Assembly (NCBI RefSeq): GCF_003265705.1
Contig: NW_020312968.1
Coordinates: 3,062,612 to 3,126,611 of the forward strand
Length of the DNA: 64,000 nucleotides
DNA from: Callorhinus ursinus
Lineage: Eukaryota; Chordata; Mammalia; Carnivora; Otariidae
Direction: 5' to 3'
Positions 1 through 11,835 of this stretch are shown piece by piece. The notes under the pieces are model-generated. The model worked only from the letters and a program-made list of their open reading frames with translations. It searched no databases and was not told where the DNA came from. The first letter of the stretch is position 1, and each line of letters starts with the position of its first letter. The translations under genes and the position numbers were made by a program.

Positions 1-124
1 CTACTGGTCATTTGGTTCCAATTTTCCCTGTGACTAGGGCATGCTCCAGAGGTAGAATTTAGTAGTGGAAAAAGGAATGGCTACAGAGAATACCAAGACC
101 TGGGTTAAAGTGCTTTTTCCCTTC

Positions 125-235
125 CACATGGGAGCAGTGTGACCTCGGCACATCCCTGACCCGTTCTGAGCTTCTGTTTCTTCACTTGCAAAATGAGGAG
201 TTAGTTCAGCTGCTCAAACCGGGGGACTCCTAGCA
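125..235 (+). repeat. MIR fragment
   Basis: This is an ancient tRNA-derived SINE fragment. It shows the MIR core order 'gtgtgacct..', 'cttctgtttcttcacttgcaaaatga' in decayed form. Confidence 0.5.
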
Positions 236-429
236 CTTCAAGATCTCCCAAGGCAGAGATCCATTTCAGTATTTCAAAACTAATAATGCCATTAAATGGT
301 AAATAAAAATTTTCAAGAGGTGGAGTCCACAGAGGAAAGAGAAAATGAGAGATCTTTGGTGGCAGGAGGTCGGGGAATAGGAATTGGTTCTTATTTATTC
401 TTATTTATTATTTACTTATTTATTTTCCT

Positions 430-594
430 TACAGTGCAATCCACATAATTGGGCAAATCATTCATATCTCCAAGCTCAGATTCTTCATCTGTGAAGTGGG
501 TACAATTTAGAATTTATCTCAGGGAATTCAGAAAGTTTCTGTGAAGCTTCAATGAGACAGTAATTACAAAGCACTTAGCCAATGGCAGTCAATA
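430..594 (+). repeat. MIR fragment
   Basis: The segment runs from 'gggcaaatcattcat' through 'ttcttcatctgtgaagtggg' to 'caatgagacagtaattacaaagcactta', the usual order of the MIR 3' half. The next SINE inserted at its 3' end. Confidence 0.55.
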
Positions 595-607
595 AATTGT
601 GATTGTT

Positions 608-808
608 TTCTCTCTCTTTTTTTAAGATTTTTATTTGTTTCACAGAGAGAGACACAGCGAGAGAGGGAATACAAGCAGGGGGAGTGGGAGAGGGAGAAGC
701 AGACTTCCCACTGAGCAGGGAGCCCGATGCGGGGCTCCATCCCAGGAACCTGGGACCATGACCCAAGCCGAAGGCAGTTGCTTAACGACTGAGCCACCCA
801 GGCGCCCC
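608..808 (-). mobile_element. CAN-SINE (SINEC), reverse
   Basis: This is a full-length tRNA-Lys-derived carnivore SINE. It begins on the + strand with the poly(T) complement of the tail and ends with GAGCCACCCAGGCGCCCC, the complement of the tRNA-like head. A 13-bp target-site duplication, AATTGTGATTGTT, lies at 595-607 and 809-821. Confidence 0.93.
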
Positions 809-1164
809 AATTGTGATTGTTGTCTTAGTTCTTCAGTGTGGATTCAGAATTATCCAAGAGGGATATTTTAGATCAAACTAGCCGCCACTAGATTATATCA
901 TAAATATCCTTAACTCTTCTTGGGTAGACTTGTGTTTTTTGGGGTTGTGGTGAACTCAAGGATGGACAAGTTAATTTCTGCTTTCTGGGGGACTGTAACC
1001 CAAGTGTGCTTTGTGTAAGCCCTTCAGCTGGATATGCCATCAACTGGAACATCTGGGCACAGTCAGAAGTAGGCGAGGAGGGAGAGGAGAGAAGAGCAAA
1101 GGAAGTATATGGAGGCCAAAGTTCCTGGAGCAGAGTGGCCTGCCTGGTACATGCTGTTTATGGC

Positions 1165-1330
1165 ATACACACTCTCAGTGATCATCGCTACCATTTAATC
1201 AAGACTTACTATGTGCCAGGCCCTGTGCTAAATATTTCACAGACACTATCTCTTTTAACTTTCTCAGCCACACTACAAATTCTTTTATCTATTGGCCAAA
1301 GTAAGTTACATGGCCAGTCCAGATTCACGG
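1165..1330 (-). repeat. MIR fragment, reverse
   Basis: CTTACTATGTGCCAGGCCCT followed by 'gtgctaaatatttcacag' and 'tatctcttttaactttctcagcc' is the reverse complement of a MIR 3' half. Confidence 0.6.
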
Positions 1331-2648
1331 GGTGGAGAAATACACTCACCCCTTCTCTTGATGGGAGGAACTGCAATGCGTCATTGTAGGTGCATGGATA
1401 AAGGGAGGGACCATGCTTGCAATGAGTTTGCAACAGTCTCTGTAGTATAAATAATACAGAAGAGCACCTGTTTCCCTGGGGTATCTTCTGTGCTCAAGAA
1501 AAGGGAAATCAGTTTCCAAGTGCCTCCTAGCATCTCGAGTTCCTTTCATTACAGATAGAGTCCAGGAGGCAAATTAACTAAAATGTCGTCCAATTATTTG
1601 ATATACTCAGGCGTCATACTGCAACTATGTGGGGAATTTTCTGTTTTCTGAATTTCTTGGGTTCTTGTATTTAAAACAAGCCCCCAGCTAAGAATGTCAC
1701 TTATCTGTAATCGCAAATCTCTGCCAAGTGCTATGTGGTTAGTGTGGTACCCAAAGCTACAAATATTTCTGCTAGCCTTTCCAAGGAGAAGAGAGTGAGT
1801 CATGAATCTTAACTTCTAAAAGTAAGCAAGACCACAGGGTGTGGATTCATGAAAAGGATTGGTCAGGGCTGAACAGTATTATTCAAAAGGTGAGATGATT
1901 TGTGTTATAGGAGGCAAGATGATAAAATGTACATCCTTGGATGACTTGAGGTGATTCATTGATTATTTTTCTATTTGCAAGTGACATTGTCCGTATTTAG
2001 TCATAATAATACATTTTTCTTTTGAAATTTGCTTATATAAAAAATGGAGTCAATTAAAATGTAAGGCAACAATAGAGCTGCTCTATGGATAGGCAAAAAA
2101 GTTTTAAAGGTGGTATGTAAAATTATTCCCGGCAAATGGAGCCATGTGTACAAAAGCATGGAGAGGCAATCCCTTGTTCGTAGTAAGACAGGTGAGGCCA
2201 GAAAGAGGAAGTCAGTTTGTGAAATTATCATATCTGATAAAGAACAGTATATGGCTTCTGACCCAGGTCTCCTGTCTCAAAATTCATTTCTCCCCTACTA
2301 TATTAAATTCCCATTCTTTCTAAATCAACAACCTTAAATAAACAAAAATTACTTATGTGTGCAAATACATTTTAATAGGAAATGTTACAAAGTGAATAAT
2401 ATTTTCCACCATTTACAATTAAGCATTTTTTATAAACTTAGCAATGAGAATAGTGATGATAATCATCATACGTTGACTAACATTCACCTCAGTATTGGCG
2501 GGGGAATTACTTCATAATTTTTTTTTTGTAGCTTCATGCTATAAACAGAAGTACGTTTGTGCACAGTTGAAGTCTGTAATACACAAATACTGGGACAGAT
2601 ATTACCTTATAAACACATACTTGTTGTGTGTGTGTTTGTTCTGTGAGG

Positions 2649-2848
2649 GGGCGCCTGGGTAGCTCAGTCGGTTAAGCGTCTGCCTTCGGCTCAGGTCATG
2701 ATCCCAGGGTCCTGGGATCGAGCCCCACATCGGGCTCCCTGCTCCGCGGGAAGCCTGCTTCTCCCTCTCCCTCTGCTTGTGTTCCCTCTCTCGCTGTGTC
2801 TCTCTCTGTCGAATAAATAAATGAAATCTTTAAAAAATAAATAAAAGA
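2649..2848 (+). mobile_element. CAN-SINE (SINEC), forward
   Basis: The head GGCGCCTGGGTAGCTCAGTC, the A/B-box-like tRNA part, the pyrimidine-rich part and an AATAAATAAATGAAATC tail are all present. I did not find a clean target-site duplication. Confidence 0.92.
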
Positions 2849-2879
2849 ATGTGTGAGGATGAATAACTAATTAAAAACA

Positions 2880-3225
2880 AATATATATAGAGTGAAGTGC
2901 ACGGAATCCATGCTACAACATGGACGTACCTTGAAAATAATATGCTAAGTGAAAGAAGCCAATTGTGAAATGTCACTTATCATATGAACTGTCCAGAATA
3001 GGTAAGTCCATAGAGACAGATTGCAGATTGGGGATTGCCAGGGGCTGGGGGAGAGGGGTGGACAAAGGGTAGTAACTCGGTTTTCTTGTGGGGTGATGAA
3101 ATATTTTGGAGCTAGATAGAGTGGTGGTAGCCCAACATTATGAATGTACTGCCTGTCACCGAATTGCTTACTTTAAAATGGTTAAGTTTATGTTCTGTGA
3201 GTTTCACCTCAATAAAAACCCCCAA
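2880..3225 (+). mobile_element. L1M 3'-end fragment
   Basis: The order 'tgctacaacatgga', 'gctaagtgaaagaagcca', 'attgccaggggctggggga', 'ggggtgatgaaatattttgga', 'gtttcacctcaataaaa' is that of an old L1 3' end in sense orientation. Confidence 0.8.
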
Positions 3226-3314
3226 ATATATACATAAACGTTGGTGTACACTTATACCCATGTCCGTGAATGTGTAATGTAAGGTGTAAGCAAGGCTCTT
3301 TTATTAGTATAGAG

Positions 3315-4215
3315 GTTTCTCAAACTTCTTGGTCTTTCAGGACCCTCCTATGCTCTTAAAAGTCATTGAGGATGACAAAAGCTTCTGTTTATGTGTGTTA
3401 TTTCTATCAATCTTCACCACATTGGAAATTAAAATGGAAACATTTAAAAATATTCATTAACTCATTAAAAATAACATAAACCAATACATGTTAAGAAAAT
3501 AATATTTAATGAAAAATTATTGTATTTTCCAAAACAAAAGTATTTCATGTTAAGAAGCAGCTAACCAGCTCACAACTCAAACAGCTCCTTTTTCTTCTAG
3601 ACAACCATTTCCTTCCAGAATGCACCAGAGATGCTTTACGTATGCTTCAGTTTCATCACAGAGTATTAAAAAGTGTGTATATTCAATGCTTGGGATTTAA
3701 TTAACTTAATTTCTTTACTCTTTCATAAAGGACGTTCTTTTTTTTAAGATTTTATTTATTTGAGAAAGAGAGAGAGAGAGAGAGAGCAGTGGGGAGGGGC
3801 AGAGGCAGAGGGAGAAGCAGACGCCCCGCTGAGCAGGGAGCCCATCGTGCGGCTCGATCCCTGGATCCGGGGATCATGACCTGAACCAAAGGAGGTGCTT
3901 AATTGACTGAGCCACCCAGGCACCCCTCATAAAGGACATTCTTAAGTGAAGGTGGCAATGTTTGTCGTGCACAGACATGGCTGTGAGGAATACAGTGGTA
4001 GAAAGCACTGGGCTAACTTACGGCCACCATCTTGACTCTTGCTAAGGTGCAGGCAGCTTCACCCACCACTGTTTTTGTGCCATCACTTTCTAGCACAGTG
4101 AAAAAGGCAGGTAATGCCTTCTAATTTCCACGAGAATGGATCTGACTTCACAGAGCCTCCTGAAAGTGTCCCAGGGGTCCCCAGGGTTCTGAGGGACTCC
4201 GATTCCTCACAATGA
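3315..4215. mobile_element. hAT-Charlie-type DNA transposon, interrupted by a SINE
   Basis: The left part begins 'tttctcaaacttcttggtctttcaggaccc' and continues with 'attgaggatgacaaaagcttctgtttatgtg'. The right part ends 'gtcccaggggtccccagggttctgagggac'. Both resemble the ends of a MER1-like Charlie element, and a young SINE (3739-3926) lies in between. The subfamily is uncertain, and the middle (3943-4100) is too decayed to judge. Confidence 0.6.
3739..3926 (-). mobile_element. CAN-SINE (SINEC), reverse
   Basis: This is a complete reverse SINE with a (GA)n stretch next to the tail. A 16-bp target-site duplication, TCATAAAGGACGTTCT with one mismatch, lies at 3723-3738 and 3927-3942. It sits inside the older DNA transposon and so is younger. 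Confidence 0.92.
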
Positions 4216-4369
4216 AGTACAAGACTCACAAATTATGAGTATATAAAACATGCATGGCTTTTTTTTTAAAACATGCATGACTTTTTAAAATGTGAGACCT
4301 CTTTCTTAAAAGGGTAAGTGATCTTTACAGTGGAAATGAGAAATAGGACCTTGTTTTATTCAAATGTTG

Positions 4370-4545
4370 ACCCGTTCTCTCAGATACTCTCCCACCTCAG
4401 GGCCTTTCCTGGCCCCTTTGCTCAGAACGCTTTTATTCCAGTTGTGGAATAATTCCCTCCCTCACCTACTCTGAGGGCTTAGCCATCACCTGGGGGAGTC
4501 TTCTTTGTCCACCTTATCTAAATATTGCCCATCCCCAACACACGG
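4370..4545 (+). repeat. L2 fragment
   Basis: 'ccacctcagggcctttcctggcccctttgctcagaacgc' and the following 'tcacct..gggggagtcttctttgtccacc' follow the order of the L2 LINE 3' region. Confidence 0.55.
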
Positions 4546-4606
4546 GCCTATCACACACACACAGATTTGCAGTGAACTAACACAAAGTGTTGTAAGACCC
4601 TGTGAT

Positions 4607-4630
4607 AAACACATGTGTTTAAACACATGT
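4607..4630. repeat. Overlapping short palindromes
   Basis: ACATGTGTTTAAACACATGT at 4611-4630 is a perfect 20-bp palindrome. It overlaps the 14-bp palindrome AAACACATGTGTTT at 4607-4620. There is no evidence for a function. Confidence 0.9.
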
Positions 4631-4643
4631 CGAGCTTAGTTCG

Positions 4644-5345
4644 ACTGTGGATGAGAAAACGCAAGCCGAGGAGGCAGTTGCTTCTTTAAATTCAGTGCTT
4701 TCCAAACTTTTTATTAGTGTTCTCTGGAACCTGCTTTGGGTAATAATTTCCTTTACACAGCCTTGCTGGCTCACCTTTCAGCATGGGTGTGAAGGTCAAT
4801 TGAGATAAAAGCAATGAATTTGCTCACTATACCCTGGGGCACTAGTCCAACATAAGATTTTGTCATTAGTTCATCCAATAGAAAATCAAACTGTTTCATT
4901 TCATAATTCTTAATTTTGTATGCTGGTAAGACATTTTGGTGATGCAAATTGTTTGGATTGCTTTAGGGTGGGCAAGTGAGGGTTAATCAGGACAAATGGT
5001 TGGACTTTTTATGCTTTTAGAAGAGAGTTTGACAAATGATCTAATCCCAATGGCACCTGTCACGAAATCAAACCCAGAGGAATTAATATTTCATCTTCTT
5101 CAGCTTTTATAGATCATAAAAGGAGAAAATCCCTACAGATGACTTAATAAGCTTATTCCTCATAAGAAATCCTTTAAAGTGGGTGGTCTACCATACATCT
5201 CTTAGAAAATTGCTGGCAGAGCATTGCTCTAGGGATTCAGGAACTCACTGGATACTGGGTCATTAAGTAGCTTTCCATTGTGTAGCTAGAAACTCGGCTC
5301 CACTGTGGATGAGAAAATCCGAGCCAAACGGGGCAGTTGCTTCTT
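4644..5345 (+). repeat. Diverged short direct repeat pair
   Basis: The copies are at 4644-4686 and 5302-5345. Both start ACTGTGGATGAGAAAA and end GGCAGTTGCTTCTT, with a diverged centre and one single-base length difference. They may be two MIR-like remnants or a decayed local duplication. Confidence 0.6.
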
Positions 5346-6297
5346 CATAAGAACATGTGGTTCACCTTCTTGCTCAGGACAGTCTCCCCGCTTCCAGAGA
5401 ATTCCCACCTTCGAGTCTCATACATATCCATGCACTCTAAGAGTAGAGACTGCTCCACTGTCCTTCCCTTTTCCTTCTCCTTCTCTTGGGCAGAATTCAA
5501 AGAGAAAATTTGGTTCTCTAACCAGCTGCCCTGTCCTCGGGGTCAGTCTGCATTCTTGTGCTCAGAATCTTCACTGCTTTGCATCTCCAGTGGCCTCAAG
5601 GACCATCTGATTGACCACAGTGCTGACCTTTCTTTTGCAGAGTACAATTTCTGAGAAATCAGCAGACCTGCAGCATCTTGCTTACGTGGCTATTGATCCC
5701 TAACTCTGCCTGACTAAAGAGTTTGATCAGCCCCAGAACCTGTCAATACCAACACCACTGCGAAACACCCACTTCCTGCTAGGTCCAGATCCCACTAAGG
5801 GTCAGAGTATATCTTTACACTATATCTAAGTAGATTTTATTTTCTGTCTTGAGCCAAGTGTACCCACTAGACAGATACTTTTTGCAGGTCTCAGTGGTTG
5901 GAAGTGATTTTACAAAAGATGGCAGTTGCTTATCTCCCCCAAAGCCTTTAATTGTGCATTATTTGTAAAAAAATTTCCTTTTTCAAATAGCTGGTTATTC
6001 ATTTGACCACACTTGGTTACTGCACTCTAATATCTTGATATTTTCCAAGCATTAATCAAATAAATGTGGGAGAAAGTTAACAGCCAAGAGAGCTCTTTCG
6101 GGGGTGGTATGATTGGAGGGGTTCGTAAAAGGTCATCTCAGACTGTTGAGTGCAGTGATGCCTGGAATTCCACCAGTACAAAACGATACGTGTATTTTTT
6201 TAATGAAAAATGTATAGGTCCTCTTTTAAAATGCAAGTTCCCCTGGAATCCTTCTGCTGCACCCATATTCTTTTGTAGACTCGTTCTAGAGCATTAA

Positions 6298-6475
6298 AGG
6301 TCAACAGAATCTTAGTGATCATCTGCTCCAGTCTCCTTATTTTAGAAATGAAGAATCCTAGGCTGAGAAAACAGGAGTGTCTGCGGTAAGGTCTCACAGC
6401 TAGTTAGTAGTAGAGTTAGGATTAGTACTCTGTGTCTCCTGCCTTTTTCCCCGAAAGCTTTATGTATCCTATGGC
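6298..6475 (-). repeat. MIR, reverse
   Basis: The segment shows 'ttattttagaaatgaagaatcctaggctgagaaaacag', then 'ggtctcacagctagttagtagtagagttaggatt', which is a clear reverse MIR. Confidence 0.75.
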
Positions 6476-7344
6476 ATCCTGAGGAGACAACTTTCTTTAA
6501 AATATGTCAACCTGTATTAAATTCCGTGCCTAAAAATATTTCATGTAATGCAGTTTGATTAGTGTTTCTCTAGAGTCGCTGCAATCCTAGAGATGGCAGG
6601 CATTGGGGTAATTTTATATAAAACCTCCCCTTGGGTTTAAGTCACTTCCAAGATCCAATGGTTATTTTAAAACTAGTGCATAAAGTGGCATGTTTGGGAA
6701 GCAGCGATATTAGAAACAGAAGAAGTAGAATGATTGGCAGGAACTGAAGGTCTGTGTGTCAATTTCACTAAAAATGGTGGCATGGTGCCAGGCCTCACCC
6801 GCACCCACCAACACCAAGTGTAATCGGTGTGTCGGTGTGCGTGAGGGGAGGAGCCCTGGGGAGCACAGAAAAGGAATAAATCGAAGGAAGGAGAGGGAAA
6901 CTTAAAAAGGCGATTTGTTTATGGGGTATGACTATGGAGTCAGCATTACCCATTGCCTGCTGTGGGAAAGCCCTGAAAAGTTCAGGGAACCTGGCCCCAG
7001 AGAGGGGCAGCAATGTGTCCCCAGTCTCTCTGGTAGTGTGGGTAATGGGCATGGAGTGTTCTGGTATTGCTAAGCAGAACAAGCTACTCCTTGCATGTAT
7101 GGAAATATCTATCACAATTCTCTGTGATTCACTTAAGCTAAATCCAAAGGGATTTTGAATTCTGAGTATTAGTTGTATATTTTTATTTCCATTTAACGAT
7201 TAAAATAGTTTTCTTCGAAAACCCAAGACTGCCCCTCTGGGTCTAGGTGAATCCTTTCTCCTTACATGGGTTTTGCAAGCAGACTTGTAAAAGTGATTTT
7301 CTCTTCCTCAGGGAAATAGGAATTTCTATTATTAATATGTCAGA

Positions 7345-7515
7345 GAGCTATGATTCTTAAATATTGATGTGCATCTCATTCACCTGGGGAACTTGCTAAA
7401 AACACGGACACCTGGGCCCCACTTCAGATCTACCTGATCAGAATATAGGATGGGATCAGGGTTGTGTGTTTTAAAAGTTGTTCATGCCTCTTGTGCCCGC
7501 CCCGTGATTTTGATG
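7345..7515. repeat. hAT-type MITE (MER20/MER5-like)
   Basis: 'gatgtgcatctcattcacctggggaacttgctaaaaacac' and 'cctgggccccacttcagatctacctgatcagaata' match the familiar non-autonomous hAT element containing 'atcacctgg..cttgttaaaa..gggccccacc'. The subfamily is uncertain. Confidence 0.65.
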
Positions 7516-7614
7516 TTTTCCTGTTTGAGGTCCGTGTCAGAGGGATGGAGATAGGAAAGAAGGATGGTTAGTGGGGATGTGGCTTAAGCACTGGGAGAGC
7601 CCCTGGGTCCAAGT

Positions 7615-7925
7615 TCCTCATTCATTCCTTTATAAACGTTCATTGAGCAGCTGTTTACTGTGAGCACAGAATGACGTTAGGTTTTGGGCTTACTCAGATA
7701 ACTCAAACACCGCCCTGCCCTCAGGTTGCTCACAAATAGCTTTGTTGATGTCCATTTAAAGAATTCAGAAATCTCCAGTACTGCGGGGGTGGGGTGGGTG
7801 GGGGGGCTGCGGGGGTGGGTGAGAGGCTTCACAGAAAAAGGAACATTTGAGCAGGTCTTGAAAGAAGAGTCCCAGTTCTCTGGGACCGACAAGGGGAAAG
7901 GGAATTCTTAGGGAGAGGGACCAGC
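7615..7925 (-). repeat. L2-like ancient repeat, reverse
   Basis: It starts 'tcattcattcctttataaacgttcattgagca' and later reads 'ggaacatttgagcaggtcttgaaagaagag' and 'gaattcttagggagagggacc'. This matches an old LINE-type mammalian repeat in outline. A G-rich stretch (7783-7822) lies within it. Family assignment is tentative. Confidence 0.45.
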
Positions 7926-9317
7926 CACGGCCGAGGCTGGGGGATTAAACTGTGTGAGCTTACAGCCCCTCAGGTAGCTCTCTAGGGCTGAAACACCCCC
8001 AGGGGTGTGTAGGAGAAAATCCTGGGAAAAATGGGTACACAGACCTAGGAAGTATAGATTTTTTAAAAAAAGAAATAATTACAACAGGGTTATTGATATG
8101 AAAGTACGTCGTGTGCGTGTGGAATTAGTGTTTTGAAATCAGTTGCTGACATTTTGGTGGTAATTTATTATTAATTAACGTGGTCCCGGGGCACTGCCGT
8201 ACTCCCCTCCCGGGCCCCTCTTTCTGATCTCATCTTGGGATAATTAATGCTGTCCTTTAGCTGTAAGCTCTTTCTCCTCTTTTCCTCATCTCTTTTCTAT
8301 GTCTCCTGTGCTCTGTATCTGAGGGACTGCTTGAGCCTGCAGTTCTAGCATGATTCCTGCATTTGAACCATCATATTAGAATTTATATGTTCTACTTCCT
8401 TAACTGTTAGTTCTAAATTAAATAGCAATGCCAGATGAAGCTCCAGGGATGAGATAGGGAATGCCAACTGTCTTTTACAGATGAGATGGACCTATGAATG
8501 TAACTTCATTTTTAAAATAATTTTCATTTCTTTTTAATGTCAGGAAAACTTAATAAAGCTCTGTCTAAATTTTTAACATAATGGCCATCGGAGCCAGTCT
8601 TGATAATTGCTTGCTTTGTATTATCTGCATGTCTTTTCTCCATCAGCAACAACAACAACAACACTCAGCACTGGTTCAAAGCCTTATACTTCCCCCTTTT
8701 GCACGCGCTTTTTCAATTGTTTTACTAGGAATCCTGTGAATTTTGGGGAATGTTATTATTGTTACTTACCCAGTGTAACAGGTGAGACAGTCGAGACCTA
8801 GCCTGATTAACGGTTTGCTGTGGTGATTATATTTTTGATGGTTAATGCGAGTGATAGTCACTGTATGTGACTGAGGCAGCAGCCTCTCCTTCCATTTAAA
8901 ATGGTAAGAAATGCCAATGACCAAAGCAGAGGCTCAAAGCGATGGTTGTTGCCTCTGGTATTCATAATTAAGATAGCATTTATGTGTACTAATACTTCAG
9001 AATCGCATCTCCCTAATAGATGTCCTGAGCAAGCACCATAGTGACAAGATAAGTTGCCTTGTTTTGTTCCATATGTCTGTGTTCTAAGTATTCCGTAGTT
9101 TTAATTGGTTCCCTGCAGAATAACATTTACAAGCATATGGTATGGAAAATGCTGACTGCTTTTGTTATCGTGTGTTTTAGTACTTGTGGTGGCCCTGGTT
9201 CGCATTACGGTTAAGTGTGATGATGAGGTTCTTTAATGCACTTTACGGTGTACTTTTACTTAACCTGCCTTCCGAGTGTTAAATGCCATCATTAGAGGGT
9301 ATCTGGTAGCTTGCTCA

Positions 9318-9420
9318 CATCCGGGCGGAAAACTGATTCACAAAAGCGTTCACCGCGGGTTTGTGCGGTGAGATGCTTTCTCCCTCCTCGCTTCGCGGGC
9401 GGTTTTCAAAGGCTCTGCGA
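9318..9420. promoter_or_regulatory. Short CpG-dense cluster in intron 1
   Basis: I count 11 CpG dinucleotides in about 105 bases, against a strongly CpG-depleted, AT-rich surrounding. Motifs include TCCGGGCGG, CACCGCGGG and TTCGCGGGCGG. The segment is not part of a repeat I recognise. It could be an unmethylated enhancer or minor alternative promoter, but no TATA box, initiator or exon was identified. Confidence 0.35.
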
Positions 9421-9707
9421 GGCTGCCTGCAATTATGTTTCAGAGGAGGATGTGCCGTTTGGAGCCCCAAAGAGCCAAGGGGCACAATTGAGCTCTCTGG
9501 CGCCTTATTTGGGAGATGTACCAGCGATTCCTTGAAAAGGGATTACAAATGTGAAATTAGACTCCCGGACTGAAGAGGAGACCAGCTGTATTTTTGGATA
9601 TTAGAGCCACTCCGGTGCTTGGGTGGTTTCCTCAGGGAGTGCTGGAGGAGAGTGCAGCTGAATTATTAATATTTCTGAGACTCTGAACAAGGCGGCGGCT
9701 TCTTTTT

Positions 9708-10335
9708 TTTAACCCTTTTATTATGGAAAATGCCAAACCTATACACAAATGGAAAGAAGTGCATAGCGAACCCTCAGTGGACCTAGGACTTAGTGTAGTT
9801 GTTTTCCTGTTCTGCCCAGAGTCCTGAAAACTGTGGCAGAAATTGATCGTTCCACAGTTGTGTCGTCTGCACAATCATTAGCAAAGGCACTAGCGAAGGA
9901 TCTGCTCCAAGCCTCTCTCCTAACTGCTGGCCATCTCAGATGTTCTTTGGCTTGTAGATGTTCTGGGTCTTCACATTGTCTTCCCTCATGCATGGCTCTC
10001 TGTCCAAATTTCCCCTATTCATAAGGACACAGTCATGTTGGATGAGTGCCCACCTAATGACCTCATCCCAGCCAAACTAATTACATCTTCAACCACCCCA
10101 TTTCCAAATAAGATCACGTTCTGAGGCACTAGGGGTTAGAACCCCAACACATGAATTTTGAGGGGACACGGCTCAATGCATAACACTTGCCTTCAATAAT
10201 CATCAATGTTTTGCCAGTCTGTTTCGTCTGTTTCCACACCATACACGAATGTTTTTGTTTCCTGGGGTATTTTAAAGCAAATCACAAGCATCATGCCATT
10301 TAACCTATAAATTCTTCAGTATACATCTCTGACCG
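9708..10335. repeat. Old L1M-type 3' sequence split by a MaLR LTR
   Basis: The left part (9708-9795) reads 'cccttttattatggaaaatgccaaacc' to 'gaaccctcagtgga'. The right part (10195-10335) reads 'catcaatgttttgccagtctg' to 'ggtattttaaagcaaatcac' and 'cttcagtatacatctct'. Both follow one L1M-like consensus in order, so the LTR remnant between them appears to have inserted into it. Confidence 0.55.
9900..10190 (-). mobile_element. MLT1-type (ERVL-MaLR) LTR remnant, reverse
   Basis: Reading in reverse, it begins 'gtgttatgcattgagccgtg' and passes through 'ctaacccctagtgcctcag' and 'gtgaccttattt'-like text, the usual MLT1 order. It is an ancient solo LTR remnant with no retroviral coding sequence beside it. 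Confidence 0.6.
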
Positions 10336-11219
10336 ATCAGGATTTTGTGGGTGAATGTGGGTACATCTGTGGGTGTGGGTGTGCGTGTGTTTCATAAATA
10401 TGGCATTCAGTGTTTTTTAACTTAATGTAGAAGCATGAAAAGAGCTTGCTACTTCTCACCTGTCTTCCCTGGAGAAAAGACAAAAGTCACCTACTCCGAG
10501 ATACATCCTGACCCTTTAGGGCAGTTAATGGCTCTTGTCCTCTGTGATCACACACTGTTTTCCAATGACCTGTAACGTACAAGTTATCACACTGTTTTTG
10601 TAGCAGGGTGAAATAGAAACGAGAACAGATTGGTTCTTGTACCTCATTTTCCTGTCGCCTTCCATTGTCTGGAAGGAGATACTTTTCTAAAAGCCCACGG
10701 AAGGGCAAGGAGCTGAGAAGCTCAGGGAGGGCAGACTGCTGGGTGGGCAGGGGGAATGCTATATACACCTGAGGAGGCCTTGGTGGTGAGCTGGTTGATG
10801 CTTTATTGTCAGCGGGGTTGCTGACAGTGAGGAGACAGTCCTCCACAGGATGACCTTCCAGCTGGCAAGGCCTCTGGTAGGTATGACCTGGTGTCCATTG
10901 TTGCTGGCTGGGGCGGGGGGTCGGGGGGCAGAGGGGATAAACAATGGCCACCTTCTAAATATGCAGTTGTCTCTGCTCATCTGTATAAATGTTTATTATT
11001 TTCATTTTTACAATGGTATTACCTATAACAATCTTTTTTTCCAAATTACTATAATAATCCACCTTTGCCCCATTTCCCCCCAGATAATGGAGTTGACCAT
11101 GGTTATTTTTAAACTTGTACAAAATGGCCTAAGAGGTAGAGTAAGGTAGGACTGAGCATGGCTGTGGAGATACAGGATTACCGGAGAAACTCCACATTGC
11201 TGTCAGTCCGCAGGGCAGG

Positions 11220-11380
11220 GACGTGGTCAAATGTACAGGCGTTGGGGATCCCAGCCCTGGGACAGTTACCTCAGGCAGGCTCTGTGGACCAGTCTTCGTA
11301 TCTGTCACAGGGGGATGATAAAAGATCTCCTGCCTGGGACTCTTGGGAGTTTAGTGAAGTGATGCCAGGATCAGAGAAAC
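11220..11380 (+). repeat. Possible MIR fragment
   Basis: 'cagttacctcaggcaggctctgtggaccagtcttcgtatctgtcacagggggatgataaaagatctcctgcc' has the layout of a MIR core but is badly decayed. Confidence 0.35.
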
Positions 11381-11806
11381 TGCATCATCTGTGGGAGGGG
11401 CTCCATGGTTGTTCACTTGATGTGCACGTGAATGATTCTCCCTGGAGCACGACCCGTGGAGTATGAATGATGCCCCTGGAGTTGTGAGGCAGCGAGGTAT
11501 TATTCTCTGCTGTCACTGTTATTATTAACTGGCTGTTGCCTCTTGGGTTTCTCTCTCCAGTTGGCTGGAATTTGACAACCAAGCAAGTGGGAAGAGAGGA
11601 TGACCTCCCCCTTCCGATGCTTCTGCATTGTCTCTTTGTCTTGCTCTCATCCACATTTTATTTACTACCAGTGCACTCCCACCACCACATCCAGAAGCAT
11701 AACCCTCAAGGCTTTTTTTTTTTTTTTAGCATTTTCTCCCTCCTTTCCACTCTGAGACTCTGAAAATCTCAAGATATAAGTGAATTAAAAAGTCATTTTT
11801 CATCAT

Positions 11807-11835
11807 ACACACACACACACACACACACACACAAT
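11807..11835 (+). repeat. (AC)n microsatellite
   Basis: This is an uninterrupted AC dinucleotide run of about 14 units. Confidence 0.97.

Noticed and set aside
10487..10951. A 154-codon reverse frame
   Set aside because: No recognisable domain, no splice context and no homologue I know; probably chance in a GC-richer stretch.
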